Positions 24,918 through 33,725 of a DNA stretch of 64,000 nucleotides are shown here, in pieces. Numbering within the stretch: the first letter of the stretch is position 1; each line of letters opens with the position of its first letter. A program made the translations under genes and the position numbers. This stretch comes from an uncultured Rhodospirillaceae bacterium (GTDB taxonomy: Bacteria > Pseudomonadota > Alphaproteobacteria > Rhodospirillales > Casp-alpha2), in the NCBI GenBank assembly GCA_913030825.1, contig CAJWCU010000015.1:30479-94478 (forward strand), in the 5' to 3' direction. Under the pieces are notes generated by a model, which worked only from the letters and a program-made list of their open reading frames with translations, did not search any database and had not been told where the DNA came from.

Positions 24918-25814
24918 TCAGGTGGTGGCACCCGTCTCGGCGATCAGGTCGGCAAGGGCCTGTGCGCCCGGCGGCAGCGTCTGGCCGCGCAGGGTGATGA
25001 TGCCGATGCGCCGGGTCAGGTCCGGATGGTCGATCCGGGCCGCCCAATATCCGCCGTCGCGTGACGGCGGCACGGCGGTTTCCGGCAGGATGGCGGCACC
25101 TAAGCCCTCTTCGGCCAGGGAGATCAGGGTCTGGTGGTGGAGCATCTCGAAATGCGGCACCAGGGTCATGCCGACGGACTGAAACGCCGTTTCGACCTGG
25201 CCTCGGGTTCGCGACGGCGCGGGCAGGGCGAGGATCGTCTCATCCCGTAAGGCATCCAGCGGGATATCCGTTTTTCCGGCCAACGGATGATCCGGCGCGA
25301 CAACGGCGACATAGCCGTCTTCGAGGAACTGATGAAATTCGAATTCGCGTTGCTGGCGTTCCATGGGGCCGATGCCGAAATCGGCGTCGCCGCGCCGCAC
25401 GATATCCAGAATGTCGGCGCCGTAGGCTTCGCGCACCTGCACCGTGATGTTGCGGTTGAGGTCGCGGAACCGCGCCAGAATGCGGGGCAGGCGCGTCGCC
25501 GCGAAACTGGGGGCCGAGGTCAGCAGCACGCGGCCCCGGGTCATCGTCGCTTCGTCATGAAACACGCGGACGATGTCTTCCAGTCCGTCCAGGATGCGGC
25601 CCGTGCGGCGGTAGAGGTTTTCTCCCGCTTCGGTCAGGCGGATCGATCGCGTCGTCCGGTGAAACAGCGATACCCCCAGATGGGTTTCCAGCAGCTTGAT
25701 ATGCGCCGTCACCGCCGACTGGCTGAGGTTCAGGCTCTCCGAGGCCCGCCGGAAGCCGTTGTGCTCCGCCACGGCGACGAAAATCTCCAACTGTTTCAGG
25801 GTCATGGGCAGCAT
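24918..25814 (-). CDS. LysR family transcriptional regulator
   Basis: A 298-residue LysR-type activator. Residues about 4-63 are the winged helix-turn-helix (LKQLEIFVAVAEHNGFRRASESLNLSQSAVTAHI); the remainder is the periplasmic-binding-like effector domain (RVLLTSAPSFAATRLPRIL, DADFGIGP, VVAPDHPLAG). The gene is divergent from the ten-gene catabolic operon starting at 25953 with a 138 bp gap carrying a perfect dyad, the classic geometry for a LysR regulator of the neighbouring operon. An effector from that pathway is the likely ligand. ATGs at 25814 and 25805 are both possible starts. Confidence 0.88.
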   Translation of the reverse strand: MLPMTLKQLEIFVAVAEHNGFRRASESLNLSQSAVTAHIKLLETHLGVSLFHRTTRSIRLTEAGENLYRRTGRILDGLEDIVRVFHDEATMTRGRVLLTSAPSFAATRLPRILARFRDLNRNITVQVREAYGADILDIVRRGDADFGIGPMERQQREFEFHQFLEDGYVAVVAPDHPLAGKTDIPLDALRDETILALPAPSRTRGQVETAFQSVGMTLVPHFEMLHHQTLISLAEEGLGAAILPETAVPPSRDGGYWAARIDHPDLTRRIGIITLRGQTLPPGAQALADLIAETGATT

Positions 25815-25865
25815 GGCGATTGATCTTATTTCCAGAACAATGGTGCATATATTTCTATTGGTACT

Positions 25866-25882
25866 ATCACATCCGTTGTGAT
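25866..25882. promoter_or_regulatory. Dyad in LysR/operon intergenic region
   Basis: ATCACA-TCCGT-TGTGAT is a perfect inverted repeat 52 bp before the LysR start and 70 bp before the operon's first ATG. It is the best candidate operator for the divergently encoded LysR protein, though it does not match the T-N11-A rule exactly. Confidence 0.45.
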
Positions 25883-25952
25883 GTAGTCGCCCCTCGTTTT
25901 GCAAACCGAGCCGCGATGAAACGCGGCGTCATTTCATGGAGGAAACCGGACC

Positions 25953-27338
25953 ATGACGGGCATCACCCGACAGTTGGCCGACTTCGCATCTGACCTTTCC
26001 TACGACAAAGTTCCCGCCGACGTCGCGTCGCGCACCAAACTTCTGATTCTGGATACGGCGGGCATCATGGTCCGCGCCCGGCACGACGCGGAAAGCACGC
26101 CGTCGCTGGTCAGTGCGGTCGAACGCCTGGGCCTGGCCAAGGGCGAATGCTCGGTCCTCGGCGACGTCAAGGGCTACGCGGCTTCGGCGGCAGCGCTCGT
26201 CAACGGCGCCATGGCGCATTCGCTGGACTTCGACGATACCCATGCGGAAGCCTCGTTGCATTCCTCCGCCCCCATCGTGCCGGCGGTTCTGGCGGCGGCC
26301 GAAATGACCGGCGCCAGCGGCAAGGACGTCATCACCGCCTGCGTCGTCGGCTATGAGGTTCAAATTCGCCTGGCCGAGGCCCTGGTGCCGAAGCTGCATT
26401 ACGACCGCGGCTATCACCCGACGGCGACCTGCGGCACCATGGCGGCGGCGGCGGCGGCGGCCAAGGTTCTGGGCCTGGACGCCGACGGCATCGAAAGTGC
26501 GCTTGGCATCGCCTTGTCGCAGGCCTCCGGCTCGATGCAGTTCCTCGCCGACGGCGCCTGGACCAAGCGGTCCCACGTCGGTCAGGCGGCGCAGAACGGT
26601 TTGATCTGTGCGACCATGGCGGCTGAGGGGTTCAAAGGCCCCAAGGAAGCCATCGAAGGCAAATGGGGCTTCCTGCATTCGTTCTCGCCCGACGCCCGCC
26701 CGGAAAAGGCGACCGAGGGCTTGGGCGCCGATTGGTTGACCCTGGAACTGGGCGTGAAACCCTATCCCAGCTGCCGATACACCCATGCCGCGATGGACGC
26801 GATCCGTCAGTTGTCCGCCGAACATGGCTTCACCGGTGACGATGTCGCCGAGGCGGCCATCGGCGTACCGGAAACGGGCTGGAAGATCGTCGGCGATAGC
26901 GATCCGGAAAAGCAGAACCCGAAATCCATCGTCGAAGGCCAGTTTTCCATGCCGTTCTGCGCGGCCGTCGTGATGCGTACCGGCAATATGGTTTGGGACG
27001 ATTACAAGACCCACCTGACGGACGCCGCGACCCTGGATCTGACCAAGCGCATTTCCACGGTCGTCGATGCCGACGCCGAAGCCGCCTATCCCGACAACAT
27101 GGCGGGCAAGGCGACGATCAAGCTGAAGTCCGGCGAGGTTTTGGAACGGTTCGTTGAAATTCCCAAGGGCGAGCCCGACAACTTCATGAACCCGACCGAA
27201 TTCCGCGCCAAATTCGACGGCCTTTGCGCGCCCTACATGAACGCCGATCAGGTCGAAAAATTCGCCGGTGCGCTGCTCAGCCTGGAAGAGGCCAACAGCA
27301 TGCGTTCCGTCCTTGCCCTCAGTCACGGAGAAGCCTAA
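25953..27338 (+). CDS. MmgE/PrpD family protein
   Basis: A 461-residue member of the MmgE/PrpD family, which includes 2-methylcitrate dehydratase, cis-aconitate decarboxylase and iminodisuccinate epimerase. Family signatures seen are AHSLDFDDTHAEASLHSSAP (active-site Asp/His region), YHPTATCGTMAAAAAAAK, GVKPYPSCRYTHAAMDAI and the C-terminal helices. It is the first gene of the ten-gene operon, 138 bp from a divergent LysR gene, with GGAGG ahead of the ATG. Within this context a dehydration or decarboxylation of a tricarboxylate-like or branched hydroxyacid is likely, but PrpD identity is not supported by a neighbouring prpC. Confidence 0.85.
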   Translation: MTGITRQLADFASDLSYDKVPADVASRTKLLILDTAGIMVRARHDAESTPSLVSAVERLGLAKGECSVLGDVKGYAASAAALVNGAMAHSLDFDDTHAEASLHSSAPIVPAVLAAAEMTGASGKDVITACVVGYEVQIRLAEALVPKLHYDRGYHPTATCGTMAAAAAAAKVLGLDADGIESALGIALSQASGSMQFLADGAWTKRSHVGQAAQNGLICATMAAEGFKGPKEAIEGKWGFLHSFSPDARPEKATEGLGADWLTLELGVKPYPSCRYTHAAMDAIRQLSAEHGFTGDDVAEAAIGVPETGWKIVGDSDPEKQNPKSIVEGQFSMPFCAAVVMRTGNMVWDDYKTHLTDAATLDLTKRISTVVDADAEAAYPDNMAGKATIKLKSGEVLERFVEIPKGEPDNFMNPTEFRAKFDGLCAPYMNADQVEKFAGALLSLEEANSMRSVLALSHGEA

Positions 27339-27341
27339 CCC

Positions 27342-27860
27342 ATGGTTGCCGAAGCAAAAGAAGTCGGACCCAACCGATATCGTGAATCCTATGGACGCAG
27401 CCTTGAGGACTTCAAGGTCGGCGACATCTACGAACACCGTCCCGGCCGGTCCATCACGGAAAGCGACAACACCTGGTTCACGCTTTTGACCATGAACCAG
27501 CACCCGCTGCACTTCGACAACGAATACGCCGCCAAGAGCGAGTTCGGAAAGCCGCTGGTCAATTCTTGTCTGACGCTGTCCATCGTCGCGGGCATGAGCG
27601 TGTCGGACGTCAGCCAGAAAGCCATCGGCAATCTGGGCTGGACCGATATCGTCATGCCGAACCCGGTGTTCGTCGGCGATACGCTCTATGCGGAAAGCGA
27701 GGTCCTGGCGGTGCGCGAAAGCAAGTCGCGCCCGACCCAGGGCATCGTCACCGTCAAGACGACGGCGACCAAGCAGGACGGCTCGGTGGTCATGACCTTC
27801 GAGCGCACGATCCTGGTGCCCAAGCGCGGGCACGCGGTCGACGACAAAGTGAACTACTAG
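27342..27860 (+). CDS. MaoC family acyl-CoA hydratase (mesaconyl/itaconyl-CoA hydratase-like)
   Basis: A 172-residue hot-dog-fold hydratase. The catalytic region TLLTMNQHPLHFDNEYA is the variant of the MaoC hydratase motif seen in mesaconyl-CoA and itaconyl-CoA hydratases, with the active-site His in HPLHFD. Other typical parts are GRSITESDNTWF at the N-terminus and MPNPVFVGDTLYAESEVL. It starts 3 bp after the MmgE/PrpD stop and is followed by an acyl-CoA dehydrogenase and a CoA-transferase, a set suited to activating, oxidising and hydrating a C5-type dicarboxylic acid as its CoA ester. The precise acyl group is inferred, not proven. Confidence 0.83.
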   Translation: MVAEAKEVGPNRYRESYGRSLEDFKVGDIYEHRPGRSITESDNTWFTLLTMNQHPLHFDNEYAAKSEFGKPLVNSCLTLSIVAGMSVSDVSQKAIGNLGWTDIVMPNPVFVGDTLYAESEVLAVRESKSRPTQGIVTVKTTATKQDGSVVMTFERTILVPKRGHAVDDKVNY

Positions 27861-27876
27861 AAAGAAGGCAAGGCAC

Positions 27877-29046
27877 ATGGCCCCCGACGCGGCGATCGCC
27901 GAAGACATGACCGAGGAAGAACGGATCATCCTGTCCTCCGTCGATAAATTCATCGAACAGGACGTGCGCCCCTATGCCCACGACCTGGAGGCCAAGGACG
28001 AATACCCGACCGAGATCGCCGACAAGCTGGCCGAACTGGGCCTGATGGGGGCGACCATCGGCGAGGAATACGGCGGCCTGGGCCTGAGTGCCCGGACCTA
28101 TTCCAAGATCGTGTCCAAGGTCGCGTCCTGCTGGATGTCCGTTTCCGGCATCTTCAATTCGCACCTGATCGCCGCCGCCGCCGTCGAACGGTTCGGCACG
28201 GAAGAGCAGAAGCAGACCTGGCTGCCCAAGATGGCGGCAGGCGAGATGCGGGGTGGCATCGCCCTGACCGAGCCCGATTGCGGCACCGACCTTCAGGCCG
28301 TTCGTACGACGGCCAAGAAGGACGGCAACAAATACGTCCTCACTGGCAACAAGATGTGGATCACCAACTGCGTCCAGGGCAATTTCCTGGCCGTCCTGGC
28401 CAAGACCGATCCCGAGGCCGACCCCCGCCACAAGGGCATGAGCCTGATCATGGTTGAGAAGGACGCCGGCTATAAGACGTCGAAGCTGGAGAAGCTCGGA
28501 TACAAAGGCATCGACACCGGCGAGATCGTGTTCGACGACACCCGCGTGCCGACCATGAACCTGATTGGCCCGGACGAGGGCCGGGGGCTGCAGCAGATTC
28601 TGGCTGGCCTGGAACTGGGCCGGATCAACGTCGCCGCGCGCGGTGTCGGCGTGGCTCAGGCCGCGTTGGACGACGCTGTCGCTTATGCCCTGGACCGTAA
28701 GACCTTCGGCAAGCCGATCGCCGAGCATCAGGCGATCCAGATCAAGCTGGCCGATATGGCGACCCGGGTCGAGGCCGCGCGTCTGTTGGTCGACAGCGCC
28801 GCCAAGGCCTATGATGCGGGTCTGCGCTGTGACATGGAGGCCGGGATGGCCAAGCTGTTCGCGACCGAAGCGGCCCTGGAAAACGCCATCGAGGCGATGC
28901 GCATTCATGGTGCTTACGGTTATTCCAAGGAATACAACGTGGAACGCTATTTCCGCGACGCGCCGTTGCTCTGCATCGGCGAAGGCACCAACGAACTGCA
29001 GCGCATCATCATCGCCCGCCAGTTGGCCGAACGAGCCGGAAGCTGA
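27877..29046 (+). CDS. Acyl-CoA dehydrogenase
   Basis: A 389-residue FAD enzyme of the acyl-CoA dehydrogenase family, full length. FAD/substrate contacts are visible in IALTEPDCGTDLQAVRTT and GNKMWITNC; the C-terminal ARxIYEGT-type region reads CIGEGTNELQRIIIARQL with Glu369 as the probable catalytic base. RYFRDAPLLCIGEGTN is typical of short/branched-chain members. It is expected to pass electrons to ETF; no etf genes are nearby. In this operon it would introduce a double bond into the CoA ester made by the following CoA-transferase. 16 bp separate it from the MaoC gene and 2 bp from the next. Confidence 0.9.
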   Translation: MAPDAAIAEDMTEEERIILSSVDKFIEQDVRPYAHDLEAKDEYPTEIADKLAELGLMGATIGEEYGGLGLSARTYSKIVSKVASCWMSVSGIFNSHLIAAAAVERFGTEEQKQTWLPKMAAGEMRGGIALTEPDCGTDLQAVRTTAKKDGNKYVLTGNKMWITNCVQGNFLAVLAKTDPEADPRHKGMSLIMVEKDAGYKTSKLEKLGYKGIDTGEIVFDDTRVPTMNLIGPDEGRGLQQILAGLELGRINVAARGVGVAQAALDDAVAYALDRKTFGKPIAEHQAIQIKLADMATRVEAARLLVDSAAKAYDAGLRCDMEAGMAKLFATEAALENAIEAMRIHGAYGYSKEYNVERYFRDAPLLCIGEGTNELQRIIIARQLAERAGS

Positions 29047-29048
29047 CC

Positions 29049-30245
29049 ATGCTGTCATTGGACGGTGTCCGCATTCTGGCCGTGGAACAATACGGTGCCG
29101 GGCCTTTCGGCACTCAGTTTCTGGCCGACGCCGGCGCCGAGGTCATCAAGATCGAGGCCCCGGCGACGCAGGGCGCCCCGGGCGGCGACTATGCCCGTGC
29201 CCTGGGTCCGCATTTCTTCGAGAACGGCGAAAGCCAGTTCTTCCATTCCTTCAACCGCAACAAGAAAAGCCTGACCCTGGACCTCAAGAAGCCCGAAGGT
29301 CAGGCCGTGTTCCGCGATCTGGTCAAGACGGCGGATGCCGTTGCGAGCAATTCACGGGGCGACGTCGCGGACCGGCTGGGCATCACCTATGAGCAGTTGA
29401 AGGACGTGAACGAGAAAATCGTCTGCGCCCATCTGTCGGCCTACGGCCGCACGGGCTCGCGGGCATCCTGGCCGGGGTTCGACTTCCTGATGCAGGCCGA
29501 GGCGGGGCATTTCTCGGTGACCGGCGAACCGGGCAGCCCGCCGACACGCCTGGGGCTTTCCGTGGTCGATCTGGCAACGGGCCTGGGACTCGCATTCGCG
29601 GTCGCTTCGGGCATCGTCGGCGCGCGGGCGACGGGCAAGGGTCAGGACCTGGATACGTCGCTGTTCCACATGGCGCATATGCTGAACGTCTATACGTCGA
29701 CCTGGTATCTGAATTCCGGGCATGTCCAGGGCCGCACGGCGCGGTCGGGGCATGCTTCGTTGGTGCCGTGCCAGCTGTACCGGACCAAGGACGGCTGGAT
29801 TTACATCATGTGCAACAAGGAAAAGTTCTGGCCGGCGCTCTGCGATGCGATCGGCGAATCCGCCTGGGCGACGGACGAACGGTTCAAGACCTTCAAGGAA
29901 CGGCTCGCCAACCGCGAACTTGTTCAGGAACTTTTGGACGAGCGGTTGAGCGAACGGAGCACCGACGACTGGCTCGAGGCTTTTTCCGGCGTCGTCCCGG
30001 CGGCGCCTGTCTACGACTTGGCGCAAGCATTGGAAAACCCGTTCGTCGCCGAACAGAACATCGTTCAGAGCCTCGAACTCGAAGGCCACGGCCAAATTCG
30101 CATGGTCGACACACCCGTCCGCTCGGCCACGCCGACCCCGGCCAAACCGGTCTCGGCGCTGGGTGAGGATACGGAAAAAATTCTCTCGGACCTTGGGTAT
30201 GAAAAAAATCGTCTCGCCGAATTGCGCAAAGCGGGGGTAATCTGA
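29049..30245 (+). CDS. CaiB/BaiF family (type III) CoA-transferase
   Basis: A 398-residue family III CoA-transferase. The N-terminus MLSLDGVRILAVEQYGAGPF and IKIEAP form the CoA-binding fold, NRNKKSLTLDLKKPEG is a family hallmark, and Asp174 in GLSVVDLATGLG is the expected acyl-anhydride-forming aspartate. It moves CoA from a donor such as succinyl-CoA to a free organic acid. Its start overlaps within 2 bp of the acyl-CoA dehydrogenase stop. Known relatives include mesaconate and itaconate CoA-transferases, which is consistent with the neighbouring MaoC hydratase. Confidence 0.9.
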   Translation: MLSLDGVRILAVEQYGAGPFGTQFLADAGAEVIKIEAPATQGAPGGDYARALGPHFFENGESQFFHSFNRNKKSLTLDLKKPEGQAVFRDLVKTADAVASNSRGDVADRLGITYEQLKDVNEKIVCAHLSAYGRTGSRASWPGFDFLMQAEAGHFSVTGEPGSPPTRLGLSVVDLATGLGLAFAVASGIVGARATGKGQDLDTSLFHMAHMLNVYTSTWYLNSGHVQGRTARSGHASLVPCQLYRTKDGWIYIMCNKEKFWPALCDAIGESAWATDERFKTFKERLANRELVQELLDERLSERSTDDWLEAFSGVVPAAPVYDLAQALENPFVAEQNIVQSLELEGHGQIRMVDTPVRSATPTPAKPVSALGEDTEKILSDLGYEKNRLAELRKAGVI

Positions 30246-30294
30246 TTTCTAAGGGGGCTAAGTCTGAAAAGAATACCAATGGGAGGATGCCACC

Positions 30295-31557
30295 TTGGGA
30301 CAGACAATCAGTGAAAAGATCCTTGCCCGCGCTTCGGGTCAGGAAACCGTTAAACCTGGAGATATCGTAACCTGTCAGGTCGATCTGGCGATGGTTCACG
30401 ACTCTTCAGGTCCGCGCACGTCGGGCAAGAAGCTGGACGAGCTGGGCGTTCCCGTCTGGGACATGAGCAAGCTGGTGGTCATCTCCGACCATTACGTCAA
30501 CCTAGACGATGCCGCCGCCAAGAACGTGCAGGACATCTGCGACACCTGGTGCGAAACGCACAAGGTTCAGAATTTCATCCGTAACCAGGGCATCTGCCAC
30601 ATCGTTCTGCCGCAGGAAGGCCACGTCAAACCGGGCATGTTCTGCGTCGGCGCCGACAGCCATTCGACCACCGCGGGGGCCTTCGGTGCCTTCATGGTCG
30701 GCGTCGGGGCGACGGAAATCACCGGTGTCATGGCGACCGGCGAGATTTGGGCCCGCGTGCCCGAGAACGTCCGCATGGAAGTGACCGGCAACCTGAAGCC
30801 GGGCGTCGCAGGCAAGGATGTGATCCTGAAGATCTGCGGCGACCACGGCATCATGGGCTTCGGCTATCAGGTCGTGGAATTTTGTGGCGAAGGCGTGACC
30901 AACATGTCCGCCCAGGATCGCATGACCCTGACCAACATGGCGGCCGAGATCGGCGCCAAGACGGGGATCATCGCTCCGGACGCCAAGACGGTCGAATTGC
31001 TGGCCGCCTGGGGCGTCACCGGGATCGACCCGGCGGAATGGCAGTCGGACGCCGACGCGGTCTATGCCAAGCACATCAAGATCGACGGCGACGCCCTGGC
31101 GCCGCAGGTCGCGGCCCCGTCCAGCCCGGAAAACGCCGACGACGTCGGCAACTACAAAAACGTCAAGCTGAACCAGGCTTATCTTGGGGCCTGCACCGGC
31201 GCCAAGCTGGAAGACCTACGCATGGCCGCCCAGGTCATGAAGGGCAAGAAGGTCGCTTCCGGCACCCGTTTCCTGGTCGCGCCTTCGACCGTAAAGATGC
31301 GTGAACTGGCCGCCGCTGAGGGCACGCTCGGTATTCTCGAAGAAGCCGGGGCGACGATCCTGCCGTCCGGTTGCGGCGGCTGCATCGGCCTGGGCGATGC
31401 CCGTCTGGCCGAGGACGCCGTCGGCATTTCCTCGACCAACCGCAACTTCGTCGGCCGGGCCGGGCCCGCTTCGTCGAAGCTTTATCTGGCCTCGCCGTTC
31501 ACGGTTGCGGCTTCTGCCGTCGCCGGCGAGATCGCCGATCCGCGCGACATGATCTGA
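30295..31557 (+). CDS. LeuC/aconitase-family hydro-lyase, large subunit
   Basis: A 420-residue [4Fe-4S] hydro-lyase large subunit of the isopropylmalate isomerase / homoaconitase / dimethylmalate dehydratase group. Cluster ligands are Cys300 (LGACTGAKLEDL), Cys360 and Cys363 (SGCGGCIGLGDA); the last block departs from the usual PGCSMCLAMN. GADSHSTTAGAFGAF and SSTNRNFVGRAG are conserved active-site segments. The start is TTG at 30295 with a GGGAGG site eight bases before; the ATG inside that leader is out of frame. With the next gene it forms an alpha-beta enzyme that moves a hydroxyl between adjacent carbons of a malate-type acid. It is unlikely to serve leucine synthesis in this context. Confidence 0.85.
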   Translation: MGQTISEKILARASGQETVKPGDIVTCQVDLAMVHDSSGPRTSGKKLDELGVPVWDMSKLVVISDHYVNLDDAAAKNVQDICDTWCETHKVQNFIRNQGICHIVLPQEGHVKPGMFCVGADSHSTTAGAFGAFMVGVGATEITGVMATGEIWARVPENVRMEVTGNLKPGVAGKDVILKICGDHGIMGFGYQVVEFCGEGVTNMSAQDRMTLTNMAAEIGAKTGIIAPDAKTVELLAAWGVTGIDPAEWQSDADAVYAKHIKIDGDALAPQVAAPSSPENADDVGNYKNVKLNQAYLGACTGAKLEDLRMAAQVMKGKKVASGTRFLVAPSTVKMRELAAAEGTLGILEEAGATILPSGCGGCIGLGDARLAEDAVGISSTNRNFVGRAGPASSKLYLASPFTVAASAVAGEIADPRDMI

Positions 31558-31574
31558 ACGGGAGGAACAGAACA

Positions 31575-32072
31575 ATGATCCAGAAAGGCAATGCCTGGAA
31601 ATACGGCTCCAACATCGACACCGACCTGCTGGCCCCGATTTCGGCGCTGACCGCCGCCAAACCGGAAGAGCAGTACGTTCAGTGCCTGCAGGACGTCGAT
31701 CCCAACTTCGCCAAAAGCTGCCAGGTCGGAGACGTCTTCGTCGCCGAGGACAACCTGGGCATCGGATCGTCCCGCGAATGGGCACCGCAATACCTGAGGT
31801 CCTGCGGTATCCGGGTGATCCTGGCGAAATCCTTCGCCCGTATCTTCTACCGAAACTGCTTCAACCTGGCGGTGCCGGCCCTGGTCTGCACCGAGACGCA
31901 TAAGATTTCCATGGGCGACGAATTGGAAGTCGACATGGAAAAGGGCGAGGTCCGCAACCTGACCAAGGGTGAGACCTATGCCTGCGACACCGTCCCGGCG
32001 CACCTGATGGAGATGGTCAACGACGGCGGCCTGATGGACCATCTGAAGAAGCGTTTTAAGAAGGCAAGCTGA
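31575..32072 (+). CDS. LeuD-like hydro-lyase, small subunit
   Basis: A 165-residue swivel-domain subunit. It shows GSNIDTDLLAP near the N-terminus, the substrate-binding GIGSSREWAPQYLRSCGI (compare GSSREHA in LeuD) and SFARIFYRNCFNLAVPAL. The Trp after GSSRE differs from LeuD and is closer to the homoaconitase/dimethylmalate dehydratase type. The ATG at 31575 has a GGAGGAACAG ribosome site. It is 17 bp from the large subunit and almost touches the rhodanese gene (TGACCATG junction), so the three are translated together. Confidence 0.85.
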   Translation: MIQKGNAWKYGSNIDTDLLAPISALTAAKPEEQYVQCLQDVDPNFAKSCQVGDVFVAEDNLGIGSSREWAPQYLRSCGIRVILAKSFARIFYRNCFNLAVPALVCTETHKISMGDELEVDMEKGEVRNLTKGETYACDTVPAHLMEMVNDGGLMDHLKKRFKKAS

Positions 32073-32074
32073 CC

Positions 32075-33682
32075 ATGAGCCAAGCCAAACGTTTGGACGC
32101 GGCAACGGTCCGCGAACGCATTCTCTCGGGCGACGAGATCGCCATTCTCGATCTGCGCGAGTGGGGCGTGTTCGGCGACGGCCATATGCTGTTCGCCATC
32201 AGCTGCCCCTTGAGTCATCTGGAAACCCGGATCGACGATTTCGTGCCGCGCCAGGACACGCCGCTCGTGCTTTGTTCGGAAGGGGCCGCCGACGCCCATC
32301 TGGTCGAACTCGGTGCCGAAAGGCTGATCGCCTGGGGCTACACCGATGTCGCCATTCTCGACGGCGGGCTCGACGGTTGGGAGAAGGCCGGGTTCGAGGT
32401 CTTCTCCGGCGTCAACGTGCCGTCCAAGGCGTTCGGTGAATTCGTCGAACATACCTACGACACGCCGCGCATCCCGCCCGAGGAAGTGAAGGCGATGATC
32501 GACCGGGGTGAGAACATGGTCATTCTCGACAGCCGCCCCTGGTCCGAATATCACCAGATGAACATCCCCACGGGCGTCGATTGCCCGGGGGCCGAACTGG
32601 CGTATCGGGTGCACGACTTGGCGCCCGATCCGGAAACCACCGTGGTCGTCAACTGCGCCGGGCGCACACGCTCCATCATCGGGGCGCAGTCGCTGATCAA
32701 CGCCGGTATCCCGAACAAGGTCGTGGCCTTGGAAAACGGCACCATGGGATGGCATCTGGCGGGGCTGACCCTAGAGTACGGCCAGGAACGGAATTTCCCC
32801 GACCTGTCCGAGAACGGCCGCGCCAAGGCCCGCGAGGTGGCCGACCGGGTCGCCAAACGCTTCGGCGTGCCGACATGTAGTCACGCCCAATTGGATGCTT
32901 GGCAGGCCGAGACGGGGCGGACGACCTATCTGCTCGATGTGCGCAATCCGGACGAGTTCAAGGCCGGTCACCTGGCCGACAGCCGGCACGCGCCGGGCGG
33001 ACAGTTGGTTCAAGCCTGGGATAAATACATCGCCGTTCTGGGTGCGCGTATCGTCCTGGTCGACGACGACGGCGTGCGCGCCACGATGACGGCCAGCTGG
33101 CTGATCCAGATGGGCTGGACCGAGGTCTATGTGCTTGAGAAGGCGTTGGACGGCCAGCCCCTGGTTCGTGGCCCGCACCGGCCGCGCATCCACGGCCTGG
33201 ACGCCGCCGCCGCCGAAACGGTCACGCCGGAAGGACTGGAGCGGATGATCGCCGACAAGGTCTGCGTCGTCATCGATCTGGCCGACAGCCTGACCTACCG
33301 CGACGGTCATATCCCGGGTGCATGGTTCGCCGTGCGGGCGCGCCTGAAGGACTCGATCAAGAAAATCCCCGACGCCCGCTTCACGGTTCTCACGTCGCCC
33401 GATGGCGTGCTGGCGCAATTGGCCGCTCCTGAGTTGAAGGCCATGGGCCGGCGGGTCGCCGTCCTGGTCGACGGCACCGATGCCTGGAAGGCCGAGCGCC
33501 GGGAGCTTGAAAAAGGCTTCACCAGCATGGCGGACGAAACCAACGACGTCTGGTACCGGCCCTACGACATGGACGACACCAACGAAGGCGCCATGAAGCA
33601 ATACCTGAGCTGGGAGATCAATCTGGTCAATCAGTTGGAAAAAGACGGAACGACGAAGTTCCGCAAATTCCCGGCGGCGTGA
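32075..33682 (+). CDS. Four-domain rhodanese-like protein
   Basis: A 535-residue cytoplasmic protein made of four successive rhodanese folds (about residues 5-115, 130-235, 268-365, 382-490). Domain 1 has Cys67 (LVLCSEG) and domain 2 has Cys194 in a full CxxxxRS loop (NCAGRTRS); in domain 3 the position is Asp330 (VLVDDDG) and in domain 4 it is Thr/Ser (VLTSPDG), so only two domains can form a persulfide. The C-terminal 45 residues are a non-rhodanese tail rich in acidic and aromatic residues. Such proteins transfer sulfane sulfur. Its place between the Fe-S hydro-lyase genes and a LeuB-like gene suggests sulfur supply to, or a thio-step in, this pathway. Confidence 0.85.
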   Translation: MSQAKRLDAATVRERILSGDEIAILDLREWGVFGDGHMLFAISCPLSHLETRIDDFVPRQDTPLVLCSEGAADAHLVELGAERLIAWGYTDVAILDGGLDGWEKAGFEVFSGVNVPSKAFGEFVEHTYDTPRIPPEEVKAMIDRGENMVILDSRPWSEYHQMNIPTGVDCPGAELAYRVHDLAPDPETTVVVNCAGRTRSIIGAQSLINAGIPNKVVALENGTMGWHLAGLTLEYGQERNFPDLSENGRAKAREVADRVAKRFGVPTCSHAQLDAWQAETGRTTYLLDVRNPDEFKAGHLADSRHAPGGQLVQAWDKYIAVLGARIVLVDDDGVRATMTASWLIQMGWTEVYVLEKALDGQPLVRGPHRPRIHGLDAAAAETVTPEGLERMIADKVCVVIDLADSLTYRDGHIPGAWFAVRARLKDSIKKIPDARFTVLTSPDGVLAQLAAPELKAMGRRVAVLVDGTDAWKAERRELEKGFTSMADETNDVWYRPYDMDDTNEGAMKQYLSWEINLVNQLEKDGTTKFRKFPAA

Positions 33683-33725
33683 CACGCGACCGCCGTACGA
33701 CCCACGAACAAGGAAACATCCAAGA

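Noticed and set aside
23343..25064. 573-codon plus-strand frame opposite the aconitase gene
   Set aside because: Antisense shadow of a full-length aconitase; no recognisable domain.
25929..27953. 674-codon open frame on the minus strand opposite the MmgE/PrpD and MaoC genes
   Set aside because: It is antisense to two well-supported genes, has no domain, and its Gly/Arg/His-rich composition is what high-GC antisense frames give.
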